Shown: positions 8,476 to 17,808 of the stretch, piece after piece
Layout of the letters: each line of letters opens with the position of its first letter
Numbering within the stretch: position 1 is the first letter of the stretch
From: an uncultured Granulosicoccaceae bacterium
GTDB taxonomy: Bacteria > Pseudomonadota > Gammaproteobacteria > Granulosicoccales > Granulosicoccaceae
Reading direction: 5' to 3'
Assembly (NCBI GenBank): GCA_937930305.1
Contig: CALGLE010000012.1
Span: forward strand, 1-64,000
DNA: 64,000 bases
The notes under the pieces: model-generated
Told to the model about the DNA's origin: nothing
Databases searched by the model: none
What the model saw: only the letters and a program-made list of their open reading frames with translations
Program-made: the position numbers and the translations under genes

Positions 8476-9519
8476 CTACATTGGCATCGGATACACGCGC
8501 CGGAGTTCTGCTATTTCACTGAGTTGATCTTCGGTTAAAACTACATCAGCCGCAGACAAGTTATCGTTCAACTGCTCAAGCGTTGTTGCACCGATAATGG
8601 CTGACGTCATGAATGGGCGAGACTGGCAAAAGGCGAGTGCTAATACCGCAGGGCTCATGTCAAAGCTTGCAGCCAGATCTGCGTACGCTTGAGCTATGTT
8701 GGCAACGTTGTCACTGTAGCGACCACCGAGTTCGGGTTGAATGCTTCTACGTGAGCCATCTGGAATTTTATTGTTGTTGTATTTGCCGGTGAGTAAACCG
8801 GTGGCCAGCGGGGAAAAAGCCAACAAGCCAACCGATTCATTGTGTGAGAGTTCTGAAAAATCTACATCAAACAGTCGGCACAGTAAGTTGTATTCATTCT
8901 GCACGGAAACAACGCGTGGTAAGTTTTCTTTCTCAGCAATGCTAAGAAATTTGGCGGTGCCCCAGGTGGTTTCGTTCGACAAACCAATGTGCCGAATTTT
9001 CCCCTCTTTAATTAAATCATCCAAAGTGCGTAGGGTATCCAACACATACTGCTTCATATGTTCGTGGGTTTGTTTACTGGGGTCGTATTCCCACACCTGA
9101 CGAAAATGATATGACTGCCGATTGGGCCAATGCAGTTGGTATACATCGATGTAGTCGGTTTGCAAGCGTTTCAAACTGCCTTCAACCGCTTTACGAATCT
9201 TGTCACCGTTGATGGCGCGCCCACCGTCAATCCACTTAGGGCCTTTGCCTGTCACTTTGGTGGCAATAATCACATCATCGCGTCGACCACTGGCGTGCAC
9301 CCATTCGCCTAGAATTTCTTCGGTACGTCCTTGAGTTTCTGCCGACATGGGTGTGACGGGGTACATCTCGGCGGTGTCGATAAAATTAACCCCGGCAGAG
9401 AGTGCACAGTCGATTTGATCAAAAGCCTCGGCTGCTGTGTTCTGTGTGCCCCAGGTCATGGTGCCAAGACACTGTTGGCTCACAGATAAGTCTGTTCGGC
9501 CTAACGTTCGGTATTGCAT
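8476..9519 (-). CDS. tas: Aldo/keto reductase, Tas-like
   Basis: An NADP(H)-dependent aldo/keto reductase of 347 residues that follows E. coli Tas closely in length and sequence. It starts MQYRTLGRTDLSVS and has LGTMTWGTQN, the catalytic Asp/Tyr segment NFIDTAEMYPV, the lysine strand IIATKVTG, the catalytic histidine YQLHWPNR and the nucleotide-binding end SAIIGATTLEQLNDNL. It is the last gene of a leftward run with the aminotransferase, DUF192 protein and aroE. The physiological substrate of Tas is unsettled; a broad aldehyde/ketone reductase role is inferred from family. Confidence 0.88.
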   Translation of the reverse strand: MQYRTLGRTDLSVSQQCLGTMTWGTQNTAAEAFDQIDCALSAGVNFIDTAEMYPVTPMSAETQGRTEEILGEWVHASGRRDDVIIATKVTGKGPKWIDGGRAINGDKIRKAVEGSLKRLQTDYIDVYQLHWPNRQSYHFRQVWEYDPSKQTHEHMKQYVLDTLRTLDDLIKEGKIRHIGLSNETTWGTAKFLSIAEKENLPRVVSVQNEYNLLCRLFDVDFSELSHNESVGLLAFSPLATGLLTGKYNNNKIPDGSRRSIQPELGGRYSDNVANIAQAYADLAASFDMSPAVLALAFCQSRPFMTSAIIGATTLEQLNDNLSAADVVLTEDQLSEIAELRRVYPMPM

Positions 9520-9556
9520 GATGATTACTCAGTGCTGACGACAAACGACTAAGAAG

Positions 9557-10426
9557 TTAAAACTGGGTAGTGGCTGCCCAATCCCAGTACAAGCTGCGTG
9601 CTTGATTCGCGATGTTCCCTGTGTGGGGAAATTTTGTTTGATCAAAGTGTGTAACGGGGGTGACTTTGGCTAAGTTACCGGTAAGGAATACTTCGTCAGC
9701 GGCGTGGAAGTCATCGGTTGTCAAAACCGTTTCGTGCACAGTAACGCCATCGGATTGCAATAAATCGATGATGCGTGAACGCGTGATGCCCGCTAAGAAA
9801 GTGCCATTGGGTGCCGGTGTGAACACTTCACCGTCGCGCACCATAAAGACATTACTGGTGGCAGATTCTGCTACGTTGCCAAGGGCGTCGGTAACCAGAG
9901 CATTGGAGAATCCCTTAGAGATCGCCTCGCGAATCATGCGCGCGTTGTTGGGGTAGAGGCAAGCCGCTTTCGCATTGACTGTGGCAACCTCTAGTGTGGG
10001 ACGGTGAAACCGGGTGGTGGTAAGACTTGCACTGGCGTTCTCGGCGGGCATTGGAATACCTTGTAAACAGAGCGCGAAATCGGTGCTGGTGGGGTCAGCG
10101 CTGATGAAGCCATCGCCGTAGTCCGTTGACCAATACATAGGACGTATGTACACGGCCGAGTCATCATTAAAATGCTTCAAGCCTTCGCGAACGCATTCAA
10201 TCATGTCGTTCACGCTCAGGGTAGGCTCCATGCCCAGCGCAAGGGCGGATGCGTTCACGCGCGCGCAGTGAGGTTCTAAATCAGGTGCTTTGCCATTGAA
10301 CCAGCGAGCGCCATCAAAGACCAGTGTGCCCAGCCAGGTGCCGTGATCGGCCGAACGCATGATGGGCACACTGCCTGGGTGCCATTGCTCGTTGTGAAAA
10401 GTGTAAATGGAGTTGTGTGTGCTCAT
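9557..10426 (-). CDS. Class IV aminotransferase (branched-chain aminotransferase-like)
   Basis: A 289-residue PLP enzyme of fold type IV. The PLP lysine lies in the segment VNAKAACLYPNNARM. The cofactor-phosphate motifs AESATSNVFMVRDGEVFTP and FLAGITRSRIIDLL are present, as is the late motif EVFLTGNLAKVTPV. Members include branched-chain aminotransferase (IlvE), D-amino acid transaminase and aminodeoxychorismate lyase. The N-terminal DHGTWLGTLVFDGARWF region resembles IlvE-like members, but specificity cannot be fixed by eye. It lies five bases after the DUF192 gene in the same leftward run. Confidence 0.85.
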   Translation of the reverse strand: MSTHNSIYTFHNEQWHPGSVPIMRSADHGTWLGTLVFDGARWFNGKAPDLEPHCARVNASALALGMEPTLSVNDMIECVREGLKHFNDDSAVYIRPMYWSTDYGDGFISADPTSTDFALCLQGIPMPAENASASLTTTRFHRPTLEVATVNAKAACLYPNNARMIREAISKGFSNALVTDALGNVAESATSNVFMVRDGEVFTPAPNGTFLAGITRSRIIDLLQSDGVTVHETVLTTDDFHAADEVFLTGNLAKVTPVTHFDQTKFPHTGNIANQARSLYWDWAATTQF

Positions 10427-10431
10427 ACGCC

Positions 10432-10929
10432 CTAGCGTACCGTGACACGGTCACCTACGGCAATGCCATTTTTTTCAAACCAGCCTCGATTCACTTCCAA
10501 GGCAAATTGAGCGGGTTTCTTGGAGGGAAACAATTGGTTTGGGCCGACGGGCATTTCATGGAACTCGTTGATCACCATGTCTTTGGACAGATAGGCGATA
10601 GTGAGCGGGATGAGGGTGTTGCGCATGGTGAACGTCAGCATCTGTTCATTGGGATAGACGAACAGCATGCCTGCATTGGTCGGCATGGATTCTCGAAAAC
10701 TCAGGCCCATATATCGTTGCGCACTGTGTTGGGCGACTTCTGTGGTCAGTTCAATGCCATTGAAGTCCAATGTGATGGATGGCAAGGTTGGCTGCGCTTT
10801 GGAATCGGCATTAACTGAGGTGGGTAGGGTCAGGCTGCCGACCAGCGATAAACTTAGAACGATTGCCAAAAGCGAAGACAATCGGTTGGGTAGAATTCGA
10901 CGAGTTGCGACGAACCAAAACATTTGCAT
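10432..10929 (-). CDS. DUF192 family exported protein
   Basis: A 165-residue protein with a basic N-terminus and hydrophobic signal segment (LSSLLAIVLSLSLVGSLTLP), so it is probably exported. The remaining part is a typical DUF192 domain: QRYMGLSFRESMPTNAGMLF, TFTMRNTLIPLTIAYLS and FALEVNRGWFEKNGIAVGD. The family is a small beta-rich domain without a proven function. It sits between aroE and the aminotransferase, nine and five bases away respectively, so it is almost certainly cotranscribed with them. Confidence 0.85.
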   Translation of the reverse strand: MQMFWFVATRRILPNRLSSLLAIVLSLSLVGSLTLPTSVNADSKAQPTLPSITLDFNGIELTTEVAQHSAQRYMGLSFRESMPTNAGMLFVYPNEQMLTFTMRNTLIPLTIAYLSKDMVINEFHEMPVGPNQLFPSKKPAQFALEVNRGWFEKNGIAVGDRVTVR

Positions 10930-10938
10930 GTGAATAAC

Positions 10939-11766
10939 CTATTGCCTTAGGTGACTGAGCCTTGGGTATACCAGGCGAGTTTTTGGTCTGACCCCTTGCC
11001 ATATAACAAACGCATCAGCGGCTTGTTCAACCAACATGCCGAAGCCATCGACAACTTGGCTGGCACCGTTTGCTCGCGCCCAGGTCATGAAAGGTGTGTC
11101 GGTGTTGCTATACACCATGTCATAGGCTAATGCGTCTTCAGTAAATAAGCCGGAAGGCAAGGTGAGTTGTTCACCACTGAGCCCCGATGACGTTGCGTTG
11201 ATGATTAAGTCGAACGGTTGTTCATCGGCAAGGGTTTCGTATGAGGTGGCCGACAGTGTTCCGTCTTTATCGAATTGCTCTGCCAAATCACGTGCTTTGC
11301 TTAGCGTTCGATTGGCAATCACCATCGCTGCGGGGTGCCTATCCATCAGTGGCCCAAGTACGCCGCGAGAAGCCCCGCCTGCGCCCAGCATTAACACACG
11401 AAGACCGGCCGGGTCGACTCGCATTGTGGTTTTAAGATCGGATAGCAGGCCAGATCCGTCCGTGTTGTACCCCACCAAACTGCCGTCTTTATGCATGAAA
11501 ATAGTATTTAAGGCCCCAGCGCGTCGAGCACACGGTTTGACGCGATCGACCACATCCATGGCCAGTGTTTTAAACGGCATGGTTACATTGCACCCTAAGC
11601 CACCCTGTTGCTTCCATTCATTAACCACTTGGGCAAATGTAGCTTCGGTAGCTTCTGTTCGGGTGTACTGAATTCGGCGCTGCGTTAAGTCTCCAAACAC
11701 ATGATGGATATCAGGAGAGACGCTATGGGCGATCGGTTGGCCGATGACCGTGTATCGATTAATCAC
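10939..11766 (-). CDS. aroE: Shikimate dehydrogenase
   Basis: The NADPH-dependent enzyme that reduces 3-dehydroshikimate in the aromatic amino acid pathway. At 275 residues it has family length. Shikimate-binding SVSPDIHH, the catalytic-lysine segment NVTMPFKTLAMD, the YNTDGSGLL aspartate, the Rossmann motif GAGGASRGVLGPL, the NADP-phosphate site IANRTLSKARDLA and the C-terminal GFGMLVEQAADAF are all visible. It follows the OmpA-like gene at 12727 and precedes DUF192 in one leftward run. Confidence 0.96.
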   Translation of the reverse strand: MINRYTVIGQPIAHSVSPDIHHVFGDLTQRRIQYTRTEATEATFAQVVNEWKQQGGLGCNVTMPFKTLAMDVVDRVKPCARRAGALNTIFMHKDGSLVGYNTDGSGLLSDLKTTMRVDPAGLRVLMLGAGGASRGVLGPLMDRHPAAMVIANRTLSKARDLAEQFDKDGTLSATSYETLADEQPFDLIINATSSGLSGEQLTLPSGLFTEDALAYDMVYSNTDTPFMTWARANGASQVVDGFGMLVEQAADAFVIWQGVRPKTRLVYPRLSHLRQ

Positions 11767-11788
11767 AGATTGTTTTTAGGGGGTTGTC

Positions 11789-12727
11789 TTATTGGTTAGG
11801 AAATTCAATGTATTCTTTGGGCACACGACGTTGAAGTAAGTAATATTTCACTTCATCGCGGCGACCTTCACGAAGCTTTAAGTCGCTTTCGCGTATGGCG
11901 CCGGCATAGTCCTCCACGATGAGTGTGCCATCGCATTTTTCACGCAGAACAATTAATTCGTCTAGCTCGTTCAAACTGGATCCGCGTATCGCTGTTGAAT
12001 CACGTCGGAAATTAATTCCGATCCAACTGTTCGAGTTGCGTGGAAATACACAGTTACGAGAATCAAAATTCAAGCGAACATCAATGGCTCGAACAGGCTT
12101 TGGTGCGTTTTTCGGTAATACAGCAGTTAATTGTTCCCGCTTCTCGTCAGACATCTCTTCCGTGGCTAGCTGGCGCCGAATCTCATCACTCACCGTGTAA
12201 ACGTATTCGCCATTACCTTCTGTCGGGCCCAGATTTTTAGGTTCTGTATTGCTAGCTTGCTTTGCAGAGTCGTTATTTGCCGAGTTATTATTATTTACGG
12301 AAGGGTTTATACCGCGCCGAGCGGCTTCTGCATCAATTTTTGCTTGGGCCTCGGTGCGTGCTTTGTGTCTTTTCGACGCGTCTTCGTTCAGTTTACCGAA
12401 CAGGGCTTGGGCCTCTTCCTTCGTGAGCGGAGGCAGCTCGGTGTTTTGATCAGAATCTTTTCGCGCATAGGGTGATGTGATCGATGAAGTTAAGGAATTG
12501 TCGTAGCTGGCCGGACGCTGCGAGCGAGCCGCGTTCGCCTTAATTTTGGTTGGGTCGTGACCTTCCGCCATGGCTTTTTCGCGCATGCGCAAATACTCGG
12601 TGCTGTTCACAGATAACCGAGAGGCAAAATCGTCCGAGGCATTCATGCCTGCTCCGACAACGATATACAAACCGATAGCCCCCAACACGGTGGCGACTAT
12701 TACGATGAGAAAGCTGGTGCTGTTCAT
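11789..12727 (-). CDS. Membrane-anchored protein with a probable OmpA-like C-terminal domain
   Basis: No named family is recognised over the full 312 residues. An N-terminal helix (FLIVIVATVLGAIGLYIVVG) looks like an uncleaved anchor. A charged, Ala/Asn/Ser-rich middle follows, including an Asn run (VNNNNSANNDSA) and a possible coiled coil near 115-150. The last 100 residues have the rhythm of an OmpA C-terminal domain: INFRRDSTAIRGSSLNELDEL, then a LIVEDYAG strand, then LREGRRDEVKYYLLQRRVPKEY. The usual peptidoglycan-binding Asp/Arg positions are only partly kept. It starts the leftward run ahead of aroE and diverges from hemB. Confidence 0.6.
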   Translation of the reverse strand: MNSTSFLIVIVATVLGAIGLYIVVGAGMNASDDFASRLSVNSTEYLRMREKAMAEGHDPTKIKANAARSQRPASYDNSLTSSITSPYARKDSDQNTELPPLTKEEAQALFGKLNEDASKRHKARTEAQAKIDAEAARRGINPSVNNNNSANNDSAKQASNTEPKNLGPTEGNGEYVYTVSDEIRRQLATEEMSDEKREQLTAVLPKNAPKPVRAIDVRLNFDSRNCVFPRNSNSWIGINFRRDSTAIRGSSLNELDELIVLREKCDGTLIVEDYAGAIRESDLKLREGRRDEVKYYLLQRRVPKEYIEFPNQ

Positions 12728-12763
12728 TCGAGAAAGGTGCTCGTCTTCCGGCTTACGATCGGT

Positions 12764-12780
12764 GATACCTTAGTGGTATT
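12764..12780. promoter_or_regulatory. Short dyad in the hemB divergent region
   Basis: The sequence ATACC-TTAGT-GGTAT forms a 5-bp dyad with a five-base centre, about 80 bases before hemB and 37 bases before the divergent gene. It could be an operator for either gene. No family consensus is recognised. Confidence 0.25.
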
Positions 12781-12782
12781 AG

Positions 12783-13896
<1,114 letters not shown>

Positions 13897-13970
13897 GGAA
13901 AAAAAGGGCAAAAAACCCACTCGTTAACTATAGTTAGTCACGTAATTGACATTCCCAATTAGGGTTGTTT

Positions 13971-15239
13971 GTGAATATTCCAGGATTAAAAGTTACGTCT
14001 CGAACCTTAACGGTGATGGCCCTGCCTATGATGGTGCTGGTCGCACCTAGCCTTAGCGCACGTGGCATTTCAGATCAGTGGTATATCGGCATAGGTGGCA
14101 CGGGTTCGTGGCTCCAACCCGATCCCGATGAGCCTGGGAATAATGTGAGTGAAGCCGTGGGTGCTGGCGGCACTTTCATGCTGGGTAAGGATCTTGATTC
14201 GCGAGCCAGCTTGCAATTTCAAGGCGTTTCTCTTGGCGAGGCGACACTCGATGATGGCAATACCGTTGCCTACAACGCAGCCGACGCATCCGTGCTTTAC
14301 CGCTTCTTTGATACCCGAGACAACAATCTGCGTCGCAGCTCAGGCTTTGGTACATCCGGATATGGCCGCTTTGCTTTGGGCTACATGTCGCGAGAATCCG
14401 ACACCGATTTAGAGAAAGGTTCTGAGGTTTATTTTGGTGTGGGCGGCGGGCTTGAAACTTACTTCACACAAAATATTGCTGTGCGAGCCGAAGGATTTTT
14501 CCACGACATCGATTCGGTTTCCGCGTCGGTAAGCTTGGTGTTTCGTATTGGTGGAACTCGTCGTGGCCCAGGCCCACTACCAGGCTCCACCGCAGCACCT
14601 CGCACGCCCAACACGCCGGTAGCACCAACGGTACCGCAAGCACCACCACGACCTGAAGTGCCATCCGCCCGACTGCCGGTGCCGACTCAGCCGGTTTCAC
14701 CCACGGTACCCGCAGAGCCCAGGGTGCCCGAAGTACCCGCCGCAGTACCTACTGTTCCGGTACAGCCCAGCCAGCCCGTGCAGCCGAGTCCAACGCGCAT
14801 TGCGGATCGAGACCGTGATGGCGTGTCAGACAATGAGGATACCTGTCCGCAATCCACGCCGGGGTATCCCGTTAAAGCCAACGGCTGTGCGCTATTTGAT
14901 GGCGTACTCAGTGGCATTAAATTTATTACCGCGTCCGATCAATTGGTGCCTGGTAGCGAAGCTCAGTTGGATTACTTAGTCGACATTTTGGTGAATCAAT
15001 TTCCCTCTGCTCGTATTGAGTTGCACTCGCACACCGACAACGATGGTGATGTTCGCTCGCAAGCGGTGCTTACTCGTGGTCGGTTAAGAACTGTTGGCAC
15101 CTATTTAGTTGATCGGGGTGTGCGTGCGAATCGCTTAGTGTTGCGTTCCTTCGGTGGCTCGCGGCCGTTGTATGACAACGCCACTCAAGAAGGACGTGAT
15201 TCCAATAATCGCATCGAAGTGCTCGAGCGGCCGCAATAA
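13971..15239 (+). CDS. OmpA-family outer membrane protein with TSP3-type calcium motif
   Basis: A roughly 420-residue outer-membrane protein. A signal peptide (VMALPMMVLVAPSLSARG) is followed by an N-terminal beta-barrel of about 180 residues (WYIGIGGTGSW..., ending SASVSLVFRIGG). A Pro/Val/Ala-rich linker of about 90 residues comes next, then a thrombospondin type 3-like motif (DRDRDGVSDNEDTCPQSTPG). The C-terminal OmpA domain carries IELHSHTDNDGD and NRLVLRSFGGSRPLYDN...DSNNRIEV and would bind peptidoglycan. The GTG at 13971, six bases after AGGG, is preferred over the TTG at 13965. The barrel probably sits in the outer membrane while the tail grips the cell wall. Confidence 0.88.
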   Translation: MNIPGLKVTSRTLTVMALPMMVLVAPSLSARGISDQWYIGIGGTGSWLQPDPDEPGNNVSEAVGAGGTFMLGKDLDSRASLQFQGVSLGEATLDDGNTVAYNAADASVLYRFFDTRDNNLRRSSGFGTSGYGRFALGYMSRESDTDLEKGSEVYFGVGGGLETYFTQNIAVRAEGFFHDIDSVSASVSLVFRIGGTRRGPGPLPGSTAAPRTPNTPVAPTVPQAPPRPEVPSARLPVPTQPVSPTVPAEPRVPEVPAAVPTVPVQPSQPVQPSPTRIADRDRDGVSDNEDTCPQSTPGYPVKANGCALFDGVLSGIKFITASDQLVPGSEAQLDYLVDILVNQFPSARIELHSHTDNDGDVRSQAVLTRGRLRTVGTYLVDRGVRANRLVLRSFGGSRPLYDNATQEGRDSNNRIEVLERPQ

Positions 15240-15325
15240 CTTCTGCCGCTCACCATCACCCCAGGCGTTGGCTTACTCAGCGTTGGTTTTGGATTGCATT
15301 TGTTGCCGGGCCCATCGCTTGGGCG

Positions 15326-15700
15326 TTGTTGGTGGTTATAGGCGTGCCGCGCCCAAGTGGGTGGCCCGGTGCAAAACTGTTTTTAATCATTGTATTGGTC
15401 TCGCCCATTCTGGAAGAGATCGTGTTTCGTGGTGGATTGCAGGCTCGGCTGTTTGATCAGCCCCGTTTAGCGCGTTCTTTCGGTGCAAAGTTTGGCGCTG
15501 GTGTGAGCTATGCGAACATCATGACTAGCCTTATTTTTGCCGTATTTCATGCGCTTTCTCAGCCACTTCTATGGGCTGCGGCTGTGTTTATACCCTCGTT
15601 AGTGTTTGGTTGGGCGCGCGATAGAACAGGTTCTGTTTTTCCTGGCATGGTGCTGCACGCATGGTACAACTTAGGGTTTGTTATGCTTTTTGTTCGGTAG
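15326..15700 (+). CDS. CPBP-family glutamic intramembrane protease (start uncertain)
   Basis: The listed ORF (124 residues) contains the family motifs: the catalytic EExxxR in VSPILEEIVFRGGLQ, the histidine in LIFAVFHALSQP, and the late GSVFPGMVLHAWYNLGF with histidine and asparagine. The overall wording resembles the short CPBP proteases tied to C-terminal sorting signals (MrtJ type), a tentative reading. The frame is open from 15209 and already encodes a plausible membrane helix (RWFWIAFVAGPIAWALLVV) before the first usable codon, TTG at 15326. No ATG, GTG or TTG lies between 15209 and 15326. The true start may be a rare codon such as ATA at 15236, overlapping the ompA stop. Confidence 0.7.
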   Translation: MLVVIGVPRPSGWPGAKLFLIIVLVSPILEEIVFRGGLQARLFDQPRLARSFGAKFGAGVSYANIMTSLIFAVFHALSQPLLWAAAVFIPSLVFGWARDRTGSVFPGMVLHAWYNLGFVMLFVR

Positions 15701-15762
15701 GTGGTTGTTTGGGGATATGTTAAGCCGCCCAAGCGACGACTTAACTGATACCCATCGTATGA

Positions 15763-16188
15763 TTACGCGTTGATGAAACCTCGCAGTTTGGCGAAATGTT
15801 CATCCCAGCCTTTATCTAACGCCATCAGTAAACCCATTGCGGCATCTCCACTGGCTTCTTCAATGCCTTCGTGAACCAGCGTGACGCGTGTGCCTCCTGC
15901 GGCTTCTTCTAAAGACCAATTAACGGTGGTCATGGCGCCTGCCAAGGGTTTTACCGTAAACGTATAAATCAGCGTCGTTGGTTTATTCGCTGTAAGCACA
16001 TCCCCCCAACACATTTTTGAATCACCGTCGTTCGCATCCGCTAACAACGTATAGGGTTTGCCAGCTTCCAAGTTCTCTGCTGCTGGATGAAACCATTGGC
16101 CCAGTTTGTCTTTATCGGTTAGGTATTGCCAAACGGTTTCTCTATCGGCGGCTAAAAAAATAGTTTTGTGGATGGTGGTTGTGCTCAT
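15763..16188 (-). CDS. SRPBCC / AHSA1-like protein
   Basis: A 141-residue START/Bet v 1-like domain of the AHSA1 type. It has the early DRETVWQYLTDKDKLGQWFHPA, the central strand PTTLIYTFTVKPLAG and the typical end GTRVTLVHEGIEEASGDAAMG...GWDEHFAKLRGF. Such proteins bind hydrophobic ligands; some have polyketide or Hsp90-related roles, but small bacterial ones are mostly uncharacterised. Its start overlaps the stop of the ArsR gene by four bases (ATGA), so the two are translationally coupled. ArsR-SRPBCC pairs are common, and the regulator probably controls this gene. Confidence 0.88.
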   Translation of the reverse strand: MSTTTIHKTIFLAADRETVWQYLTDKDKLGQWFHPAAENLEAGKPYTLLADANDGDSKMCWGDVLTANKPTTLIYTFTVKPLAGAMTTVNWSLEEAAGGTRVTLVHEGIEEASGDAAMGLLMALDKGWDEHFAKLRGFINA

Positions 16189-16541
16189 GTTTTGTTTCCG
16201 TGTGATTTATTTTCTGGGTGAATCTTTGTGTTGCTCTCAATCGTTGTCTTTAAAGATTCCAAAGCGTTGTCCCAGTACTGATCGAAATAGTTAAACCAAT
16301 CCATGGTGCTCTTTATGCCTTGCGGGTTAAGTCGAGTGATACGTTCTTTGCCTCTTGGGGTCACCGTTATTAACTGGCCTTCTTCCAAGATGGTTAAGTG
16401 TTTTCGTACGGCAGTGCGGGTGAGATCGAACTTATCAACGACCTCGGAAATGGTGAGTTCTTCTTGCCGCAGCTGCTTTAAGATTTCTCGGCGTGTTGGG
16501 TCAGCTAAGGCGCGGAAAGAGGGCTGTAGTTGTTGGTTCAT
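16185..16541 (-). CDS. ArsR-family transcriptional regulator
   Basis: A winged-helix repressor of about 118 residues. The ArsR pattern is clear: SFRALADPTRREILKQL, then the recognition region LTISEVVDKFDLTRTAVRKHL and the wing LITVTPRGKERITRL. No metal-binding cysteine pair is seen, as is usual for ArsR proteins paired with SRPBCC partners. The ORF track extends to 16622, but translation most likely begins at the ATG at 16541 (MNQQLQPSF), because a promoter and operator occupy the bases just upstream. ATG 16553 is an alternative. It is probably autoregulated. Confidence 0.9.
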   Translation of the reverse strand: MNQQLQPSFRALADPTRREILKQLRQEELTISEVVDKFDLTRTAVRKHLTILEEGQLITVTPRGKERITRLNPQGIKSTMDWFNYFDQYWDNALESLKTTIESNTKIHPENKSHGNKT

Positions 16542-16549
16542 GGGGATAA

Positions 16550-16573
16550 ACATAACACCATATGGTGTTATGT
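16550..16573. promoter_or_regulatory. 24-bp perfect palindrome, ArsR operator within promoter
   Basis: The half-site ACATAACACCAT is followed by its exact reverse complement, a perfect 24-bp palindrome directly ahead of the ArsR gene. On the minus strand TTGACA (16571-16576) and TATGTT, 16 bases further on, read as -35 and -10 boxes, and the palindrome fills the space between them. Binding of the dimeric repressor there would block RNA polymerase. Confidence 0.7.
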
Positions 16574-16670
16574 CAAGTGTTAAAATCGAAAAAAATAGTG
16601 ACTTGAGTTTTAATAACGTCAATTAGGGTTGACGAAAAACGGGACGTCAATTGTGAATGAGGAATTTTGT

Positions 16671-16706
16671 AAGCGGGAAACTGAAAAAATAGGGATAACC
16701 CCGCTT
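16671..16706. other. Inverted repeat in the ArsR-hemF interval
   Basis: AAGCGGG (16671) and CCCGCTT (16700) form a 7-bp stem around 22 bases in the 240-base gap between the ArsR gene and the end of hemF. It may contribute to hemF transcript ending, but the following T-run is weak. Confidence 0.25.
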
Positions 16707-16781
16707 AAAACGATGGGGTTTATCATCCTTCTGATCGGTGACAGTAAGCTGGATAGTCAGAATTTAGTTGCAGGAAGCGTT

Positions 16782-17762
16782 TCAAGTATCAGAGCTTGAA
16801 TCCAGCCAATCCTTAATCGGCAAGAAGTCTTGATAAAGCCTTGCCTCAGCAGAACCTGGCACCGGTTCATAGCGATATTCCCAATGCACTCTAGGCGGCA
16901 TTGACATCAAAATAGATTCGGTACGGCCACCTGATTGCAATCCAAACAAAGTGCCTCGGTCGAACACCAAATTGAATTCCACATAGCGCCCACGTCGGTA
17001 GCACTGGAAATTTTTCTGACCCTCGCTGAAGGGTTCGTTGCGGCGTCTTGTGGCAATCGGTTCATAAGCCAGATAAAAATGATTGGCTACCGATTTCATT
17101 AAACCAAAGGCGTGGTCAAACCCTTCGCCATTAAAGTCATCAAAAAATAATCCGCCAACGCCTCGCGCTTCATCACGGTGTTTTAAATAAAAATACTCAT
17201 CACACCATTGTTTAAATCGAGGATGCAGATCCTCACCGAAAGGGGTGCAGGCATTTTTAGCGCTTTGATGCCAATGCACACAATCTTCCTCGTAACCGTA
17301 GTAGGGGGTTAAATCAAAGCCACCACCAAACCACCAAACGGGTGCTTCACCCGGTTTTTCTGCATGGAAAAAACGCACGTTGGCGTGGGATGTGGGTACG
17401 TGAGGATTGTTAGGATGCAACACCAACGACACACCCATGGCTTCATAGCTTCGTCCTGCCAGTTCGGGCCGATTCGCAGAGGCCGATGGAGGGAGCTTAT
17501 TGCCTTGTATGTGCGAGAACGCCACGCCAGCTTTTTCAAACAAGGCCCCATCGGTGAGTGTACGCGTGTTGCCGCCACCGCCTTCGGCGCGTTGCCACAC
17601 ATCATCAACAAAGCGAGCGGTGCCATCCAATGTTTCCAATTGGCCGCACAGCTGATCATGAAAAGAGGTTAGGAAGGCCCTAACGGCATGCGGGTCAACA
17701 TCCGTATTCACAGGCAGTTCACCCGGTGTGGATTTTTTCGGATCGGCGTCGGAAGTTGTCAT
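16782..17762 (-). CDS. hemF: Oxygen-dependent coproporphyrinogen III oxidase
   Basis: HemF oxidatively decarboxylates coproporphyrinogen III to protoporphyrinogen IX using oxygen, so the host makes heme aerobically. The 326 residues show [40 protein letters not shown], the [17 protein letters not shown] signature and [33 protein letters not shown] near the end. It follows tsaC on the minus strand with a gap of 46 bases, within the topA-dprA cluster found in many gammaproteobacteria. Confidence 0.97.
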   Translation of the reverse strand: MTTSDADPKKSTPGELPVNTDVDPHAVRAFLTSFHDQLCGQLETLDGTARFVDDVWQRAEGGGGNTRTLTDGALFEKAGVAFSHIQGNKLPPSASANRPELAGRSYEAMGVSLVLHPNNPHVPTSHANVRFFHAEKPGEAPVWWFGGGFDLTPYYGYEEDCVHWHQSAKNACTPFGEDLHPRFKQWCDEYFYLKHRDEARGVGGLFFDDFNGEGFDHAFGLMKSVANHFYLAYEPIATRRRNEPFSEGQKNFQCYRRGRYVEFNLVFDRGTLFGLQSGGRTESILMSMPPRVHWEYRYEPVPGSAEARLYQDFLPIKDWLDSSSDT

Positions 17763-17808
17763 GCAGTGGGCGTTTTTATAACAAAGGCTTGGCCCATTAT
17801 TACAGGAC

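Noticed and set aside
15154-15456. 100-residue ORF across the ompA-CPBP junction
   Set aside because: Shadow frame; the CPBP motifs are in a different frame and this one has no recognisable features.
16616-16652. Repeated ACGTCAATT / TTGAC motifs upstream of the ArsR promoter
   Set aside because: Short motifs in AT-rich DNA with irregular spacing; not enough to claim a binding array.
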